64,000 nucleotides of DNA from Kordia sp965283645 (GCF_965283645.1 NZ_CBDIPG010000002.1:1-64000), one strand, 5' to 3'; shown: positions 1-9,081, numbered from the stretch's first letter. Made by a program: numbers and translations. Notes: a model not told the origin generated them from the sequence alone.

Positions 1-50
1 AACCTTGGAAAAAATTTAGAGAAAGATTTACGATTTTAGCTTTTTCAGCT

Positions 51-144
51 AAAAACACCTCTGGAAAAGTGCCCTTTCTTTTGTTGAAGCCTGTGCTGAA
101 CTTGATTCGGTATTTCTTTAGGTAAGCAAAGAAAACGAAAATGA
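51..144 (+). repeat. Dispersed intergenic repeat, copy A
   Basis: This stretch starts with AAAAACACCTCTGGAAA, runs through a TGCTGAACTTG core and ends with GCAAAGAAAACGAAAAT. A second copy in inverted orientation lies at 22911-23056 with an extra insert of about 55 bases. The 15-base core TGCTGAACTTGATTC recurs at 19834-19848. A small hairpin (TTTTAGCT/AGCTAAAA, 34-54) precedes this copy. It carries no open reading frame and is likely a non-coding, genome-dispersed repeat. Confidence 0.7.
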
Positions 145-220
145 ATAGTCAAAACTAATGTTTATCTAATCGTAAAAGTTATATCTGATTAATACAAATT
201 AAACATATATTACAGTCCTT

Positions 221-249
221 AAAGCCTGTTTTTTACAACAGGCTTTTTA
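221..249 (+). terminator. Rho-independent terminator of a gene left of the window
   Basis: A 10-base stem (AAAGCCTGTT / AACAGGCTTT) with a six-base loop is followed by a T run. No gene is visible between it and the window edge, so it would end a transcript that begins to the left. Confidence 0.6.
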
Positions 250-255
250 TATTTG
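248..255 (+). promoter_or_regulatory. Possible Bacteroidota -7 element (TATATTTG)
   Basis: TATATTTG is an exact match to the TAnnTTTG -7 consensus, 20 bases ahead of the ATP-grasp start codon. No good TTG box is seen at the usual spacing, because that place is occupied by the terminator stem, so this is a weak call. Confidence 0.3.
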
Positions 256-274
256 TGAGACTAAATTTAACTGT

Positions 275-1198
275 ATGAAACCAATTGATGTTGTTATTTT
301 AACAGAAAAACGCTATGCAAATCCTGTAGAAACAAATGCGTATATAGACAATGTATTGTTGGAAGATAAGTTGGTAAAAGAAGCTTTAGAAAAAGAAGAG
401 TTAAACGTTAAAAGACTTGCTTGGGATGACGCCTATTTTGATTGGAATACCACAAAATACGTGCTTTTTAGAACGACTTGGGATTATTTTGATCGCTTTT
501 CAGAGTTTTCAAGTTGGTTAACTGAAGTTGGTCAAAAAACAATCTTATTAAATTCTGCAAAAATTATTCATTGGAATATTGACAAACACTATTTACATGA
601 TTTGTCAACTGCTGGAATCGAAATCGTTCCAACATACTTTATGGAAAAAGGTGACACGCGCACATTGTCTGAATTACATACAGCTTTGGGTTGGGAACAA
701 ACCGTGTTAAAACCTTGTGTTTCTGGTGCCGCACGACATACATACAAATTAAATCTTGATACAATTCACAAGCATGAAATTTTGTATAAAAACTTAATTT
801 CTGAAGAAGCGATGATGTTGCAACCATTTATGAATCAAATTGTTACCAAAGGAGAAATTTCGTTAATTGTAATTAATGGAACGTATACGCATGCTATTTT
901 GAAAAAAGCCAAAGCTGGAGATTTTAGAGTTCAAGATGATTTTGGTGGAAGTGTTTATGAATACAATCCTAGTTTAGCTGAAATTGACTTTGCTGAAAAT
1001 GCTGTAAAAGCTTGTATTGAACTACCAATATATGCACGTGTAGATATTATTTGGGATAATGACGATCAATTGGCAATCTCTGAAATTGAATTGATTGAAC
1101 CTGAATTGTGGTTTCGTCATAATAACGACGCCGCAACGCAATTGGCGAAAGGGATTGTTAAAAAGTTAGAAACAAAAAGTTTTACATTTAAAATTTAG
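275..1198 (+). CDS. ATP-grasp domain protein, RimK/glutathione synthetase-like
   Basis: The protein is 307 residues long and has the order expected of an ATP-grasp ligase: an N-terminal alpha/beta region, a central ATP-binding segment with the lysine in TVLKPCVSGAARHTYK (about 143-158), an acidic turn around MLQPF, and a C-terminal metal-binding stretch RVDIIWD...EIELIEPELWF (about 252-277). Such enzymes join a carboxylate to an amine or thiol using ATP. The substrate cannot be told from the sequence. It stands alone, convergent with the CxxxCC protein, so context adds nothing. Confidence 0.75.
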   Translation: MKPIDVVILTEKRYANPVETNAYIDNVLLEDKLVKEALEKEELNVKRLAWDDAYFDWNTTKYVLFRTTWDYFDRFSEFSSWLTEVGQKTILLNSAKIIHWNIDKHYLHDLSTAGIEIVPTYFMEKGDTRTLSELHTALGWEQTVLKPCVSGAARHTYKLNLDTIHKHEILYKNLISEEAMMLQPFMNQIVTKGEISLIVINGTYTHAILKKAKAGDFRVQDDFGGSVYEYNPSLAEIDFAENAVKACIELPIYARVDIIWDNDDQLAISEIELIEPELWFRHNNDAATQLAKGIVKKLETKSFTFKI

Positions 1199-1234
1199 CA
1201 TTCAACATTTATAATTTAAAATAATTTTTTAAAG

Positions 1235-1897
1235 TTAGCTCTTAGCTTTGTATTCAATTTTCTGTTCAGGAATCATGTATACACCTTGTAATTGAACTTT
1301 TCGTTCTTGTAAATTAGTTTCAATCCATTCGGTGTTGAGTTCCATCGTTTCAAAATCTTTCCAAATACGTGTATCGTTTGCACAACTGTACTTTTTACAT
1401 ACTTTTGGACGATCGTTATAAATAGAACAACATTGTTTGTTTTCGTCTAAATGTGTGCAATATCCGGTTGATTTTTGCCGAATGTAATACGGTTGACCTA
1501 AATCCCATTTTGATTTTCCACCTTCTATTTCTTCAACAGACAAAGCAAAATTGAGTTTACAACAAACGCCTTTACAAATATGCAAGCGTTCCTCACAGTT
1601 TACAGGAACAAAATCATCCTTTTTTTCTGCTGCATCAACTCTAATAGCAATTCCTGCATGAAAATGTTCTTTACGTGCTAACGTTTCTGTACGCACATTT
1701 TGTACGACTTCTTCAAGCTTCTCTTTTTTAACTTTTCCATCATCAATCAACGTATCTATTAAGCCGTATAAGAACGATTCTATTTCGTTGATACGTTCTG
1801 CTTGATTACTTAGCGAACTATGTGTAAAATAGCCCGAACGTTCTAATTGGCGTTCCAGCTCTTGTACAATTTCTACATCTTGATTTAGTCCGTCCAT
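1235..1897 (-). CDS. YkgJ-type CxxxCC cysteine-cluster protein
   Basis: A 220-residue cytoplasmic protein with a helical N-terminal part (about 1-85) followed by a cysteine-rich domain: CKGVCC near 110, then GYCTHLDENKQCC and KVCKKYSC near 145-175. This spacing is the signature of the YkgJ/UPF0153 family, thought to bind zinc or an iron-sulfur cluster; the biochemical function of the family is unknown. It lies two bases after the lipoprotein gene on the same strand and may be cotranscribed with it. Confidence 0.8.
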   Translation of the reverse strand: MDGLNQDVEIVQELERQLERSGYFTHSSLSNQAERINEIESFLYGLIDTLIDDGKVKKEKLEEVVQNVRTETLARKEHFHAGIAIRVDAAEKKDDFVPVNCEERLHICKGVCCKLNFALSVEEIEGGKSKWDLGQPYYIRQKSTGYCTHLDENKQCCSIYNDRPKVCKKYSCANDTRIWKDFETMELNTEWIETNLQERKVQLQGVYMIPEQKIEYKAKS

Positions 1898-1899
1898 AC

Positions 1900-2571
1900 C
1901 TATTCGTTTTCTAAAACTTCTTTTAAGCGTTCAATTTCGGCATCTCTTTTCTCAAAATCTTGATAAAACGTCATTGGAATATCTTTAATTTTTGAAATAT
2001 AAAATGCTGCGAAGTCTTTAACTCTGTATTGGTAATCATTTCCTAAAGTAGCTTCTTCACTTCCATCATAAAAAATCTGATTATCAGTATCTTCTAATAA
2101 TTTTTTCAAAGAAGGAATTGCTATTTGTCCAAAAGAAACATAGTGCTTCCCTAATTTGCCTAAATCATTTTCTTCATATAAAAATCCCCACAAATTTCCG
2201 TTGAGATGCATAATATTATCATATTTTTCACTCGTATGAGTTAGCGCATATGCATATACATTTGATAAATTTTTATGAAATTTTTTATCAATTTTATTTT
2301 CAAATTCCAACAAAATAGTCGCTGCAAGAAACTTAGACTTTAAAGAAGTGGAAGAACTATTTATTACTTTTTTTAATAATTCACTATTCTTTCCACCATT
2401 CCAAACTTGATTTGAAATCACTGTATCCTGAATTTGATTCAAATCAAAATAATTATACTCTAATAGTTTTTCTTCAAATAGTTCAACTTGTTTCATCTTG
2501 TTATCATTTATACAACCATAGCAGAGTACTAGGCAGAGAATCATAAAATATTTTATATTAACTTCTTTCAT
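1900..2571 (-). CDS. Lipoprotein overlapping the eCIS-core gene; candidate immunity protein
   Basis: I do not recognise a family. From the ATG the product is 223 residues with a short hydrophobic signal and a lipobox LCYGC whose cysteine is residue 20, so it should be lipidated in the envelope. The rest is soluble, acidic and helix-rich. A GTG directly upstream (2574) is an alternative start. The gene overlaps the end of the eCIS-core gene by 14 to 17 bases, implying translational coupling. A lipoprotein coupled directly behind a multidomain putative toxin fits an immunity role, but that is inference. Confidence 0.6.
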   Translation of the reverse strand: MKEVNIKYFMILCLVLCYGCINDNKMKQVELFEEKLLEYNYFDLNQIQDTVISNQVWNGGKNSELLKKVINSSSTSLKSKFLAATILLEFENKIDKKFHKNLSNVYAYALTHTSEKYDNIMHLNGNLWGFLYEENDLGKLGKHYVSFGQIAIPSLKKLLEDTDNQIFYDGSEEATLGNDYQYRVKDFAAFYISKIKDIPMTFYQDFEKRDAEIERLKEVLENE

Positions 2572-4090
2572 CACTTAACGTTCCTATATCAGTCGCATTA
2601 ACAGTCAGTTTATTACCTACAAAAATACCATCTACTACTCTAATTTCTCCATTAGTTCCAGCCGTTGCATTTCTTATTATTTCTACTCGTGTATTGGCTG
2701 GAATTGATAAAGGTGGACCAATAAAGTCTGGAGGATAAATTCCTGTTATTGATGTAGTGGTAAGCTTTATATCTGGTACTGGTAAATTTTCATTATTGAC
2801 ACTTAAAGAACTCTTACCTGTATTCCATTTTTCAGCTGACTTTAAAAAAGTTGAACTCGGAACGCCTTGAGATATTACTTTTAAAGGTAAAATAGTATGA
2901 TTGCCTGCATTATCAGTTTCCCAACCCCATTGTACAGATCCATAATATGTTCCTTGTTGATTTCCTTTAATCGCTAATGCAGTAGTTTCAAAATATTGAG
3001 CAGAATTTTTAGATACATCAACACTTCCAATACTTGGACCATCTGCTAATATAGCGGCTTTATTTTTTAAAGCATTACTCGAATCTTTATAATTATACCC
3101 CAATTGATAAGTTGCATTTGCATTAGGATCTAATCTACTTAATCCTACTTTAGTAGTTTTTGATGTTCTATTATTATCAAGGTTTGTATCTTCAAGACCT
3201 TGTGTTGATGTTAAAGATTGAGAGCCATATATTGGATTATTTCTTGATTTTACTCTATCAATTCTAGTTCCTTCATCTGACATTCCCGTATGTGGATTAT
3301 TTTCTGCATCGGCTGATTTTATTGCTCTAGAATCATAAAAATTATCTGAATTAGGATAAAAATGAGATCCATTATGAACTGTTTGAACAGATTGTGTCAA
3401 TCCGATAAGTTCCGCGTCAACTAATGATTTTGGCTCAAACCTAAGCACCATATCTACACCTCTTCTTCTACTTCCGCTTGAAGTTAATGCGTAAGTATCA
3501 TCATAAAACTTTCCTAAATGTGTTTCTTTCATTGCCATCTGCACCACATTACTCTTCGCTTGTGCAGTTCGTACTGAACTTCGCATACCTAAACCAGCAG
3601 AACGATATTTAGAAACCGCTTCTCCTCTAGCCGCTTTACGTCCAAAGTTATCCGCTTCGCTTTCCAAACTTCGGTCATCATTTATCATGATTCCTTTTTT
3701 CAAAGCTTTTGTTGGTTTTACAACACCTGCACGCTGTTGTGCAATATGTGTAAACTCGTGACCAATTAAATTTTGACCAGCTGATGAACTCGGATTGAAT
3801 TCGCCCGGAGCGAAATGAATTTGCTCAGATTGTGTGAACGCTCTCGCTTGCATCTGAACAGCTTTCTGTGAGTTTGTATGAATCCCAACATTCGAAAAAT
3901 CCTGCCCAAGAGAAGTCTCCATGTTAGATTGTAACTTATTAGGCAAGCTCTTATTTTTTTTTCCAGAAGTTGTTGGTGGTGTAAAACTATTCATATCCCC
4001 TTTTGGTTTTACAAACGATTTTCCTTCTTTCTTCTGAATAATAGTAGTTGCTCCTTTATCCGCAATGGGATTTTTCTTTTCTGCTTTCAT
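2558..4090 (-). CDS. eCIS-core (DUF4157) protein with unknown C-terminal region
   Basis: A 510-residue protein. Residues 1-50 are basic and low-complexity. Residues 50-160 form the DUF4157/eCIS core: SLGQDFSNVGIHTN, then IHFAPGEFNP, the zinc-protease-like HEFTH at 111-115, and a downstream SLESEAD that would supply the third ligand. Proteins with this domain are known as cargo or effectors linked to extracellular contractile injection systems. Residues about 185-510 match nothing I know; they are rich in Asn, Ser and Thr and are a candidate toxin or binding domain. There is no signal peptide. No injection-system structural gene is in the window. Confidence 0.8.
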   Translation of the reverse strand: MKAEKKNPIADKGATTIIQKKEGKSFVKPKGDMNSFTPPTTSGKKNKSLPNKLQSNMETSLGQDFSNVGIHTNSQKAVQMQARAFTQSEQIHFAPGEFNPSSSAGQNLIGHEFTHIAQQRAGVVKPTKALKKGIMINDDRSLESEADNFGRKAARGEAVSKYRSAGLGMRSSVRTAQAKSNVVQMAMKETHLGKFYDDTYALTSSGSRRRGVDMVLRFEPKSLVDAELIGLTQSVQTVHNGSHFYPNSDNFYDSRAIKSADAENNPHTGMSDEGTRIDRVKSRNNPIYGSQSLTSTQGLEDTNLDNNRTSKTTKVGLSRLDPNANATYQLGYNYKDSSNALKNKAAILADGPSIGSVDVSKNSAQYFETTALAIKGNQQGTYYGSVQWGWETDNAGNHTILPLKVISQGVPSSTFLKSAEKWNTGKSSLSVNNENLPVPDIKLTTTSITGIYPPDFIGPPLSIPANTRVEIIRNATAGTNGEIRVVDGIFVGNKLTVNATDIGTLSDERS

Positions 4091-4261
4091 GTCTCCATAA
4101 TTTATAAATTTCTATAAAAGAAATAATAACAATACAATGTACTGATATAACTACACTTATCTTAGGGGAAAAACACCGTATTTTACTTTTGATGTTTTGT
4201 TTCTTATTATTTTTCACGTACTTTATCTAGTAAAGAAATTATTCCATCTAAATCGTACATT

Positions 4262-6604
4262 GTGATTAAAGTTAACAGAGATAAAATTGACAAGCCAAAG
4301 TTTTTTTATTCAAAAGAATACGATCGCTTACGGCAAGAAATAAATGATTTTTATGGAATGCACAAAAATTCTCGTGCACAACGTACGTTTTCTGTAGATC
4401 ATTTTCCATATGAAGTGATCAATTTAATGATGGAATTATTCGATTATAAATGTGCTTTTTGCGAATCCAAACTTAGAGAAACTAAAATGGGTTACGAAGG
4501 ATATGTGCATCGTTTTCGCCCAAGCAGTTATTCACAAGGATTTGATAGTAAGGAAGTTGCACAAGATCATTATTGGTGGTTAACCTATGAATGGGAAAAT
4601 TTATATGCGTGTTGTCACAGTTGCAGTCGATTCAAATCAAATTTATTTCCCGTTGAAGGAAAACGAGCTCCGTTACAAACATCACACGGACAAATTTCCA
4701 GTGCTGAAAAAGCTTTTTTAATTGATCCATGTGTAGACGATCCAAGTTTATTTTTTGAATTCAATATTTCTTCATGCGAAATTGTACCTACAAACGATCA
4801 AAAACTCTCCTTTTTCTCAAAAATAAAAGAGTTAGATTTTAAAGCAGCACATAACAAACAAAAAGCAGAAGCCACCATAAAAATTTTAGGGCTCAACAGG
4901 CAAGACTTAATTTATGAACGTCAACAAATTATTAAAGAATTAAATGCAGCTATAGAAGCAATGCGGCGTGGTACTGATAAAACGCACTCAACCGCAGAAA
5001 AATGGAATGATGTTTTAAAAGGAACTTCTAAAGAAAACCATATAGCATTTAGAAAAGCGCTCATCAATGACTATTTAAAAGATAAAAAAATTCAAAGCTT
5101 ATTAGGTCCGTTAATGGATCAAATTGATGCATATACAAAACAGCAAGAGCAGTTTGAAAGCATAAAACAACAAGAACCATTAGAGGAAATAAAAGGAGGT
5201 TTTGATTTTAATGATTTTTCACCAAGATCAGTTGGAAATGATCCCTATACAGAAGAAGCCGTTTTACCAAGCATAGAGGAAGAAGCTGAAGATATTTTTG
5301 ATGGTATTCTTAAAAATGTATATCTCGATCGGATTGTATTGAAAAACTTTAAATGCTTTTCAGACTTAACACTAAAACTTCCCGATTATTCAGAAGATAC
5401 AAGTTCGGAACCTTGGTTGGTATTTTTAGGAGAAAATGGCGTTGGAAAAAGTTCTGTTCTCAAAGCAATTGTACTTGCATTGATGGGACAAAAGTATTTG
5501 AATACGCTAAATCTTGAAGTAAAAAATTTGCTGAAATATGGAAAACGCTCAGGGTTTATTCAAGTATATGGCAAAGGAAAAGGTGAATTTTACGAAATCA
5601 CATATAACAAAAAAGAAAACAAAATTGTTTCAAACATTCATCATCCAGCAGCTTTTTTAATTGGATATGGTTCAACCCGATTGTTACCAATTGGAAATTT
5701 ACAACCCGAAGAAAATCATCCAGATTATATAAAAGTAAAAAACCTTTTTGATGCCTCTGTTTCATTATCTAATGCAAAAGATTGGTTTTTAAATACAGAC
5801 CGTAAAACGTTTAATGAAGTATCACGTTCGTTAAAGAATTTGTTGTTATTGGACAATAAAGATGATATTAAAAGAAGTATTGTAAACAAGCAAATTTTCA
5901 TCAAATACCATCATTCAAAAGAAACTGTTGATATTGATCATTTAAGTGATGGTTACAAGTCCGTTTTTGCCATTGCAATTGACATGATTTATACCTTATC
6001 AAAAGAAAATACGATATACGGACTTGCAGAAGGAATTGTCTTAATTGATGAAATTGGCACACATTTACATCCACGTTGGAAAATGGAAATTGTAAAACGT
6101 TTGCGAACAACATTTCCAAAAATTCAATTCATCATTACTACACATGAACCCTTGTGTTTGCGAGGTATTATAGACAATGAAGTTGTAGTGTTGCGAAAAA
6201 ATGAAGAAAATACAATTGACGCCATTACAGATTTACCAAGTCCGAGTAGTTTGCGTATTGATCAATTATTGACATCTAAGTTTTTTGGACTGAATAGTAC
6301 CATGGATATTGAAACTGAACTGTTATTTAAAAAGTATTACAAGTTGCTTGCGCTAGATGAATCTGAACGAAGCACAGATTATGAAGAACAACTCCAAAAG
6401 CTTAAAAATGAAGTACATGAACTAAAATACATGCGTTTTGGAAATGATGCGCGTGAGGAAATAGTATATCAAGTTGTGGATGAATTATTAGCTAAAAATA
6501 TGCGCGATAATAATCTAAAAATTGACACGCAAAAAATAAAAAAAGAAACTGTTTCGAGAGTAAAAGCACTCTGGAAAAAATTAGATCAAAAAAATAAATT
6601 ATGA
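4262..6604 (+). CDS. Septu-like fusion: HNH (PtuB-like) domain + SMC-like AAA ATPase (PtuA-like)
   Basis: This 780-residue protein starts at GTG. Residues 1-300 resemble PtuB-type HNH proteins: CAFC at 64-67, YVHRFRP at 81-87, YWWLTYEWENLYACCHSC at 104-121, then a helical tail. Residues 350-780 are an ABC/SMC-class ATPase with Walker A GENGVGKS (390-397), signature-like LSDGYKS, Walker B GIVLIDEIG (near 591-599) and H-loop FIITTHE. In Septu, an ATPase and an HNH nuclease together defend against phage. Here both are in one chain. The His of the HNH domain appears shifted or lost: HR stands where the partner protein has EH. It overlaps the next gene by ATGA. Confidence 0.85.
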   Translation: MIKVNRDKIDKPKFFYSKEYDRLRQEINDFYGMHKNSRAQRTFSVDHFPYEVINLMMELFDYKCAFCESKLRETKMGYEGYVHRFRPSSYSQGFDSKEVAQDHYWWLTYEWENLYACCHSCSRFKSNLFPVEGKRAPLQTSHGQISSAEKAFLIDPCVDDPSLFFEFNISSCEIVPTNDQKLSFFSKIKELDFKAAHNKQKAEATIKILGLNRQDLIYERQQIIKELNAAIEAMRRGTDKTHSTAEKWNDVLKGTSKENHIAFRKALINDYLKDKKIQSLLGPLMDQIDAYTKQQEQFESIKQQEPLEEIKGGFDFNDFSPRSVGNDPYTEEAVLPSIEEEAEDIFDGILKNVYLDRIVLKNFKCFSDLTLKLPDYSEDTSSEPWLVFLGENGVGKSSVLKAIVLALMGQKYLNTLNLEVKNLLKYGKRSGFIQVYGKGKGEFYEITYNKKENKIVSNIHHPAAFLIGYGSTRLLPIGNLQPEENHPDYIKVKNLFDASVSLSNAKDWFLNTDRKTFNEVSRSLKNLLLLDNKDDIKRSIVNKQIFIKYHHSKETVDIDHLSDGYKSVFAIAIDMIYTLSKENTIYGLAEGIVLIDEIGTHLHPRWKMEIVKRLRTTFPKIQFIITTHEPLCLRGIIDNEVVVLRKNEENTIDAITDLPSPSSLRIDQLLTSKFFGLNSTMDIETELLFKKYYKLLALDESERSTDYEEQLQKLKNEVHELKYMRFGNDAREEIVYQVVDELLAKNMRDNNLKIDTQKIKKETVSRVKALWKKLDQKNKL

Positions 6605-7494
6605 TTTTCATTAAAAGAGATTCGGTTGAAGTTCCCGAAATACTGAAAGATGGAAGTGTCAAAGTACAAAAAGAACTTGAAAAAGCCACAGCACACTATG
6701 CAGATGCATCCAATACGAAAGCGTATAAGTTTTCAGTATACAGCCATGCGACCATAAAACAAGCGTTAATTGATATGAGTTTTGGAAAATGCGCCTATTG
6801 TGAAGGTGATATTCTGGCAACTTATGTTGGTGATATTGAACATTTTCGCCCAAAAGGAGAAATTGAAGAGTTAAAAAAAGATGGAAACTCCAAACCAGGC
6901 TATTATTGGCTCGCCGCCGATTGGAACAATTTATTATTCTCTTGTAGAAATTGCAATCAAAAATCAAAACAAGAAACTTCTGAAAACGATGAAGCTACTA
7001 GCATGGGAAAAATGAATCAATTTCCGTTGGCAGATGAACAATTTAGAGTTCGCACCATTGATGGTGATTTAAAAAAAGAAGATGAAGTTCGCTTGTTAAT
7101 TGATCCTTCCGTTGAAGATCCTGAAGTATATTTTAAATATGATATGAATTCTGGTGTCATAAAACCAAAAGCGGAAAGTGAATTCAAAAAAGAACGTGCA
7201 GATACTTCCATCAAAGTTTTTGCTTTGCAACGCGTTCCATTAGTGCAAAGACGGGAGAAAAAAGCACTAGAAATAAGTGCACAAATGCAAGCTATTGAAG
7301 ATTTTATGGAAATTGTTGATCGATTTTACGATCCTGAAATTGCAGCAACACATGATTTATTAGACAAACTAGAAGTCCAAATAGAACGCTTAAAAAACTT
7401 CTTAAACCCTAAAGAAGAATACCTTGGCTTAGCAAAACAAATGATTGGACAGTTTATGCAGAAAAACTTCGAAGTAGATATCAATGCAGCTTAA
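6601..7494 (+). CDS. PtuB-like HNH endonuclease of the Septu-like operon
   Basis: A 297-residue HNH protein whose ATG overlaps the stop of the fusion gene (ATGA), so the two are translated together. It has CAYC at 64-67, DIEHFRP with the likely catalytic His81, and YYWLAADWNNLLFSCRNCN (102-119) carrying the second zinc-type cysteine pair. The helical second half resembles the corresponding part of the fusion protein. This layout is that of PtuB and of the retron-associated HNH family. It is probably the nuclease effector, controlled by the ATPase. No reverse transcriptase is nearby. Confidence 0.85.
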   Translation: MIFIKRDSVEVPEILKDGSVKVQKELEKATAHYADASNTKAYKFSVYSHATIKQALIDMSFGKCAYCEGDILATYVGDIEHFRPKGEIEELKKDGNSKPGYYWLAADWNNLLFSCRNCNQKSKQETSENDEATSMGKMNQFPLADEQFRVRTIDGDLKKEDEVRLLIDPSVEDPEVYFKYDMNSGVIKPKAESEFKKERADTSIKVFALQRVPLVQRREKKALEISAQMQAIEDFMEIVDRFYDPEIAATHDLLDKLEVQIERLKNFLNPKEEYLGLAKQMIGQFMQKNFEVDINAA

Positions 7495-7569
7495 CTGGTT
7501 TTGGGTTTTGGGTGAATGAACAGAAAACAAAAAACATTAAAACATTAAAACATTCAATCAAGCACAAAC

Positions 7570-8574
7570 TTAGTTCATAATCTTCACCAACAACTCTTTT
7601 AATAAATCGCCATTGGACAAATTACTTGCGCCAACACCTTTACTTTTTACGTCCATTTCGCGTAATGTTGCCACAATTCCACTCACATTTTTCATTGGAT
7701 AATTACGAGCGGCAACTTGATATTCTTTCACAAAAAACGGATTGATACGCAATACAGAAGCTACATTTTTAGGATTTTGATCGCGTAAACCATGATATTG
7801 TAACAATTGTGAAAAGAAATTAAACAACAACGAAACTGTCACTACTGTGGGATTGTCTTTTGGGTTTTCAGAAAAATACGTAATAATTCGAAACGCTTTT
7901 GCAATATCTCGATCGCCAATTGCTTTTCGCAACTCGAAATTGTTATAATCTTTACTAATTCCTATATTTTCTTCAATCAAAATTGGCGTAATTTCGCTTC
8001 CTTTTGGCAGAATTAATTGTAACTTTTCAAGTTCGTTGTTAATCTTACTCAAATTCGTTCCTAAAAATTCGACTAACATTTGTGCCGCTTTTGGTGTAAT
8101 TTGATACTTTTTTCCAGCCAACACTCTACGAATCCAATCTGCTACTTGATTTTCGTATAATTTCTTACTTTCATACATCACTCCACTTTTCACAGTGGCT
8201 TTATACAATTTTTTATTCTTAGCAATTTTCTTGTACTTATAGCAAATCACCAATACTGTAGAAGGTTGCGGATTTTCAATATAACCAACTAATTTATCAA
8301 TGGTTCTCGACAAATCTTGTGCTTCTTTCACAATCACCACTTGTCGTTCTGCCATCATCGGATATCGTTTGGCATTGGCAACAATATCATCAATAGTAAC
8401 ATCGCGTCCGTATAACACCATTTGGTTGAAACCTTTTTCTTCTTCAGCCAATACTTTTTCTTCAATATAATCAGCAATTCTGTCAATATAATAGGCTTCT
8501 TCACCCATTAAAAAGTAAATAGGTTTTATATTTCCTTGCTGAATATCTTTGACAATCTGTTTTGCTTCTTCCAT
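7570..8574 (-). CDS. holA: DNA polymerase III subunit delta
   Basis: The 334-residue protein has the delta-subunit architecture: N-terminal GNIKPIYFLMGEEAYYID, the AAA-like wall domain with QMVLYGRD and RYPMMAERQVVIVKEAQ, the MLVEFLGTNLSKINNELEKL segment, and a C-terminal helical collar. Delta opens the beta clamp within the clamp-loader complex. It is transcribed divergently from the HsdR_N-like gene. Length and motifs are normal for Bacteroidota. Confidence 0.93.
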   Translation of the reverse strand: MEEAKQIVKDIQQGNIKPIYFLMGEEAYYIDRIADYIEEKVLAEEEKGFNQMVLYGRDVTIDDIVANAKRYPMMAERQVVIVKEAQDLSRTIDKLVGYIENPQPSTVLVICYKYKKIAKNKKLYKATVKSGVMYESKKLYENQVADWIRRVLAGKKYQITPKAAQMLVEFLGTNLSKINNELEKLQLILPKGSEITPILIEENIGISKDYNNFELRKAIGDRDIAKAFRIITYFSENPKDNPTVVTVSLLFNFFSQLLQYHGLRDQNPKNVASVLRINPFFVKEYQVAARNYPMKNVSGIVATLREMDVKSKGVGASNLSNGDLLKELLVKIMN

Positions 8575-8598
8575 GAGTATGACAAATGCGGAATTGTA

Positions 8599-8629
8599 TT
8601 GGTTTTCGATGCACGAATCGTTAGTTTTG
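8599..8629 (+). promoter_or_regulatory. Bacteroidota promoter for the HsdR_N-like gene
   Basis: TTG at 8599-8601 and TAGTTTTG at 8622-8629 are separated by 20 bases, a full match to the Bacteroidota consensus. The start codon lies only five bases after the -7 box, so the transcript should have almost no leader. Confidence 0.5.
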
Positions 8630-8634
8630 TGCTT

Positions 8635-9081
8635 ATGGAACTCTTAAATTTTCCAAAATATACATTCCGCTTCAAAAATAGGGAAAATAAAATCTATATT
8701 TTTGATGCAATTCGGAAAAAGTTTATGGTATTAACTCCTGAAGAATGGGTTAGGCAACATACAGTACAGTTTCTTTTGCAAGAGAAAAAATATCCTTTAA
8801 GCTTGATAAATGTTGAAAAAGAACTCATTTTCAATGGTTTAAAAAAACGGTACGACATTGTCATATTCAACTCGGATGGAAGTATTTTTTTAGTAGTTGA
8901 ATGCAAACGAAGTGCAATTGCTATTAATCAGAAAACTTTTGACCAAATTGCACGTTATAACATGGTGTTGGAAGCAACATATTTAATGGTTACCAATGGT
9001 TTAGATCATTATTATTGTACGATGGATTATGAAGCGAAACAATATCATTTTTTACGGGAAATACCTGATTACAAGTTGTGA
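8635..9081 (+). CDS. Type I restriction enzyme R N-terminal-domain protein (PD-(D/E)XK fold)
   Basis: From the ATG at 8635 the product is 148 residues and begins MELLNFPKYTFRFK. An upstream in-frame extension would run through the promoter and was not used. RYDIVIF followed by IFLVVECK gives the D...ExK pattern of a PD-(D/E)XK nuclease, and LTPEEWVRQH is typical of the HsdR_N family found beside holA in many Flavobacteriaceae. No restriction or methylation subunits are nearby, so a housekeeping DNA-related role is more likely than restriction. Confidence 0.8.
   Translation: MELLNFPKYTFRFKNRENKIYIFDAIRKKFMVLTPEEWVRQHTVQFLLQEKKYPLSLINVEKELIFNGLKKRYDIVIFNSDGSIFLVVECKRSAIAINQKTFDQIARYNMVLEATYLMVTNGLDHYYCTMDYEAKQYHFLREIPDYKL

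Noticed and set aside
1900..4090. Complete contractile injection system
   Set aside because: Only the eCIS-core protein is present; no sheath, tube, baseplate or AAA ATPase genes surround it.
4262..7494. Retron with HNH effector
   Set aside because: The HNH proteins resemble retron-associated ones, but there is no reverse transcriptase or msr/msd-like region on either side.
8536..8634. 33-residue upstream extension of the HsdR_N-like protein
   Set aside because: It overlaps the start of holA and the predicted promoter, and the family begins at MELLNFPKY.
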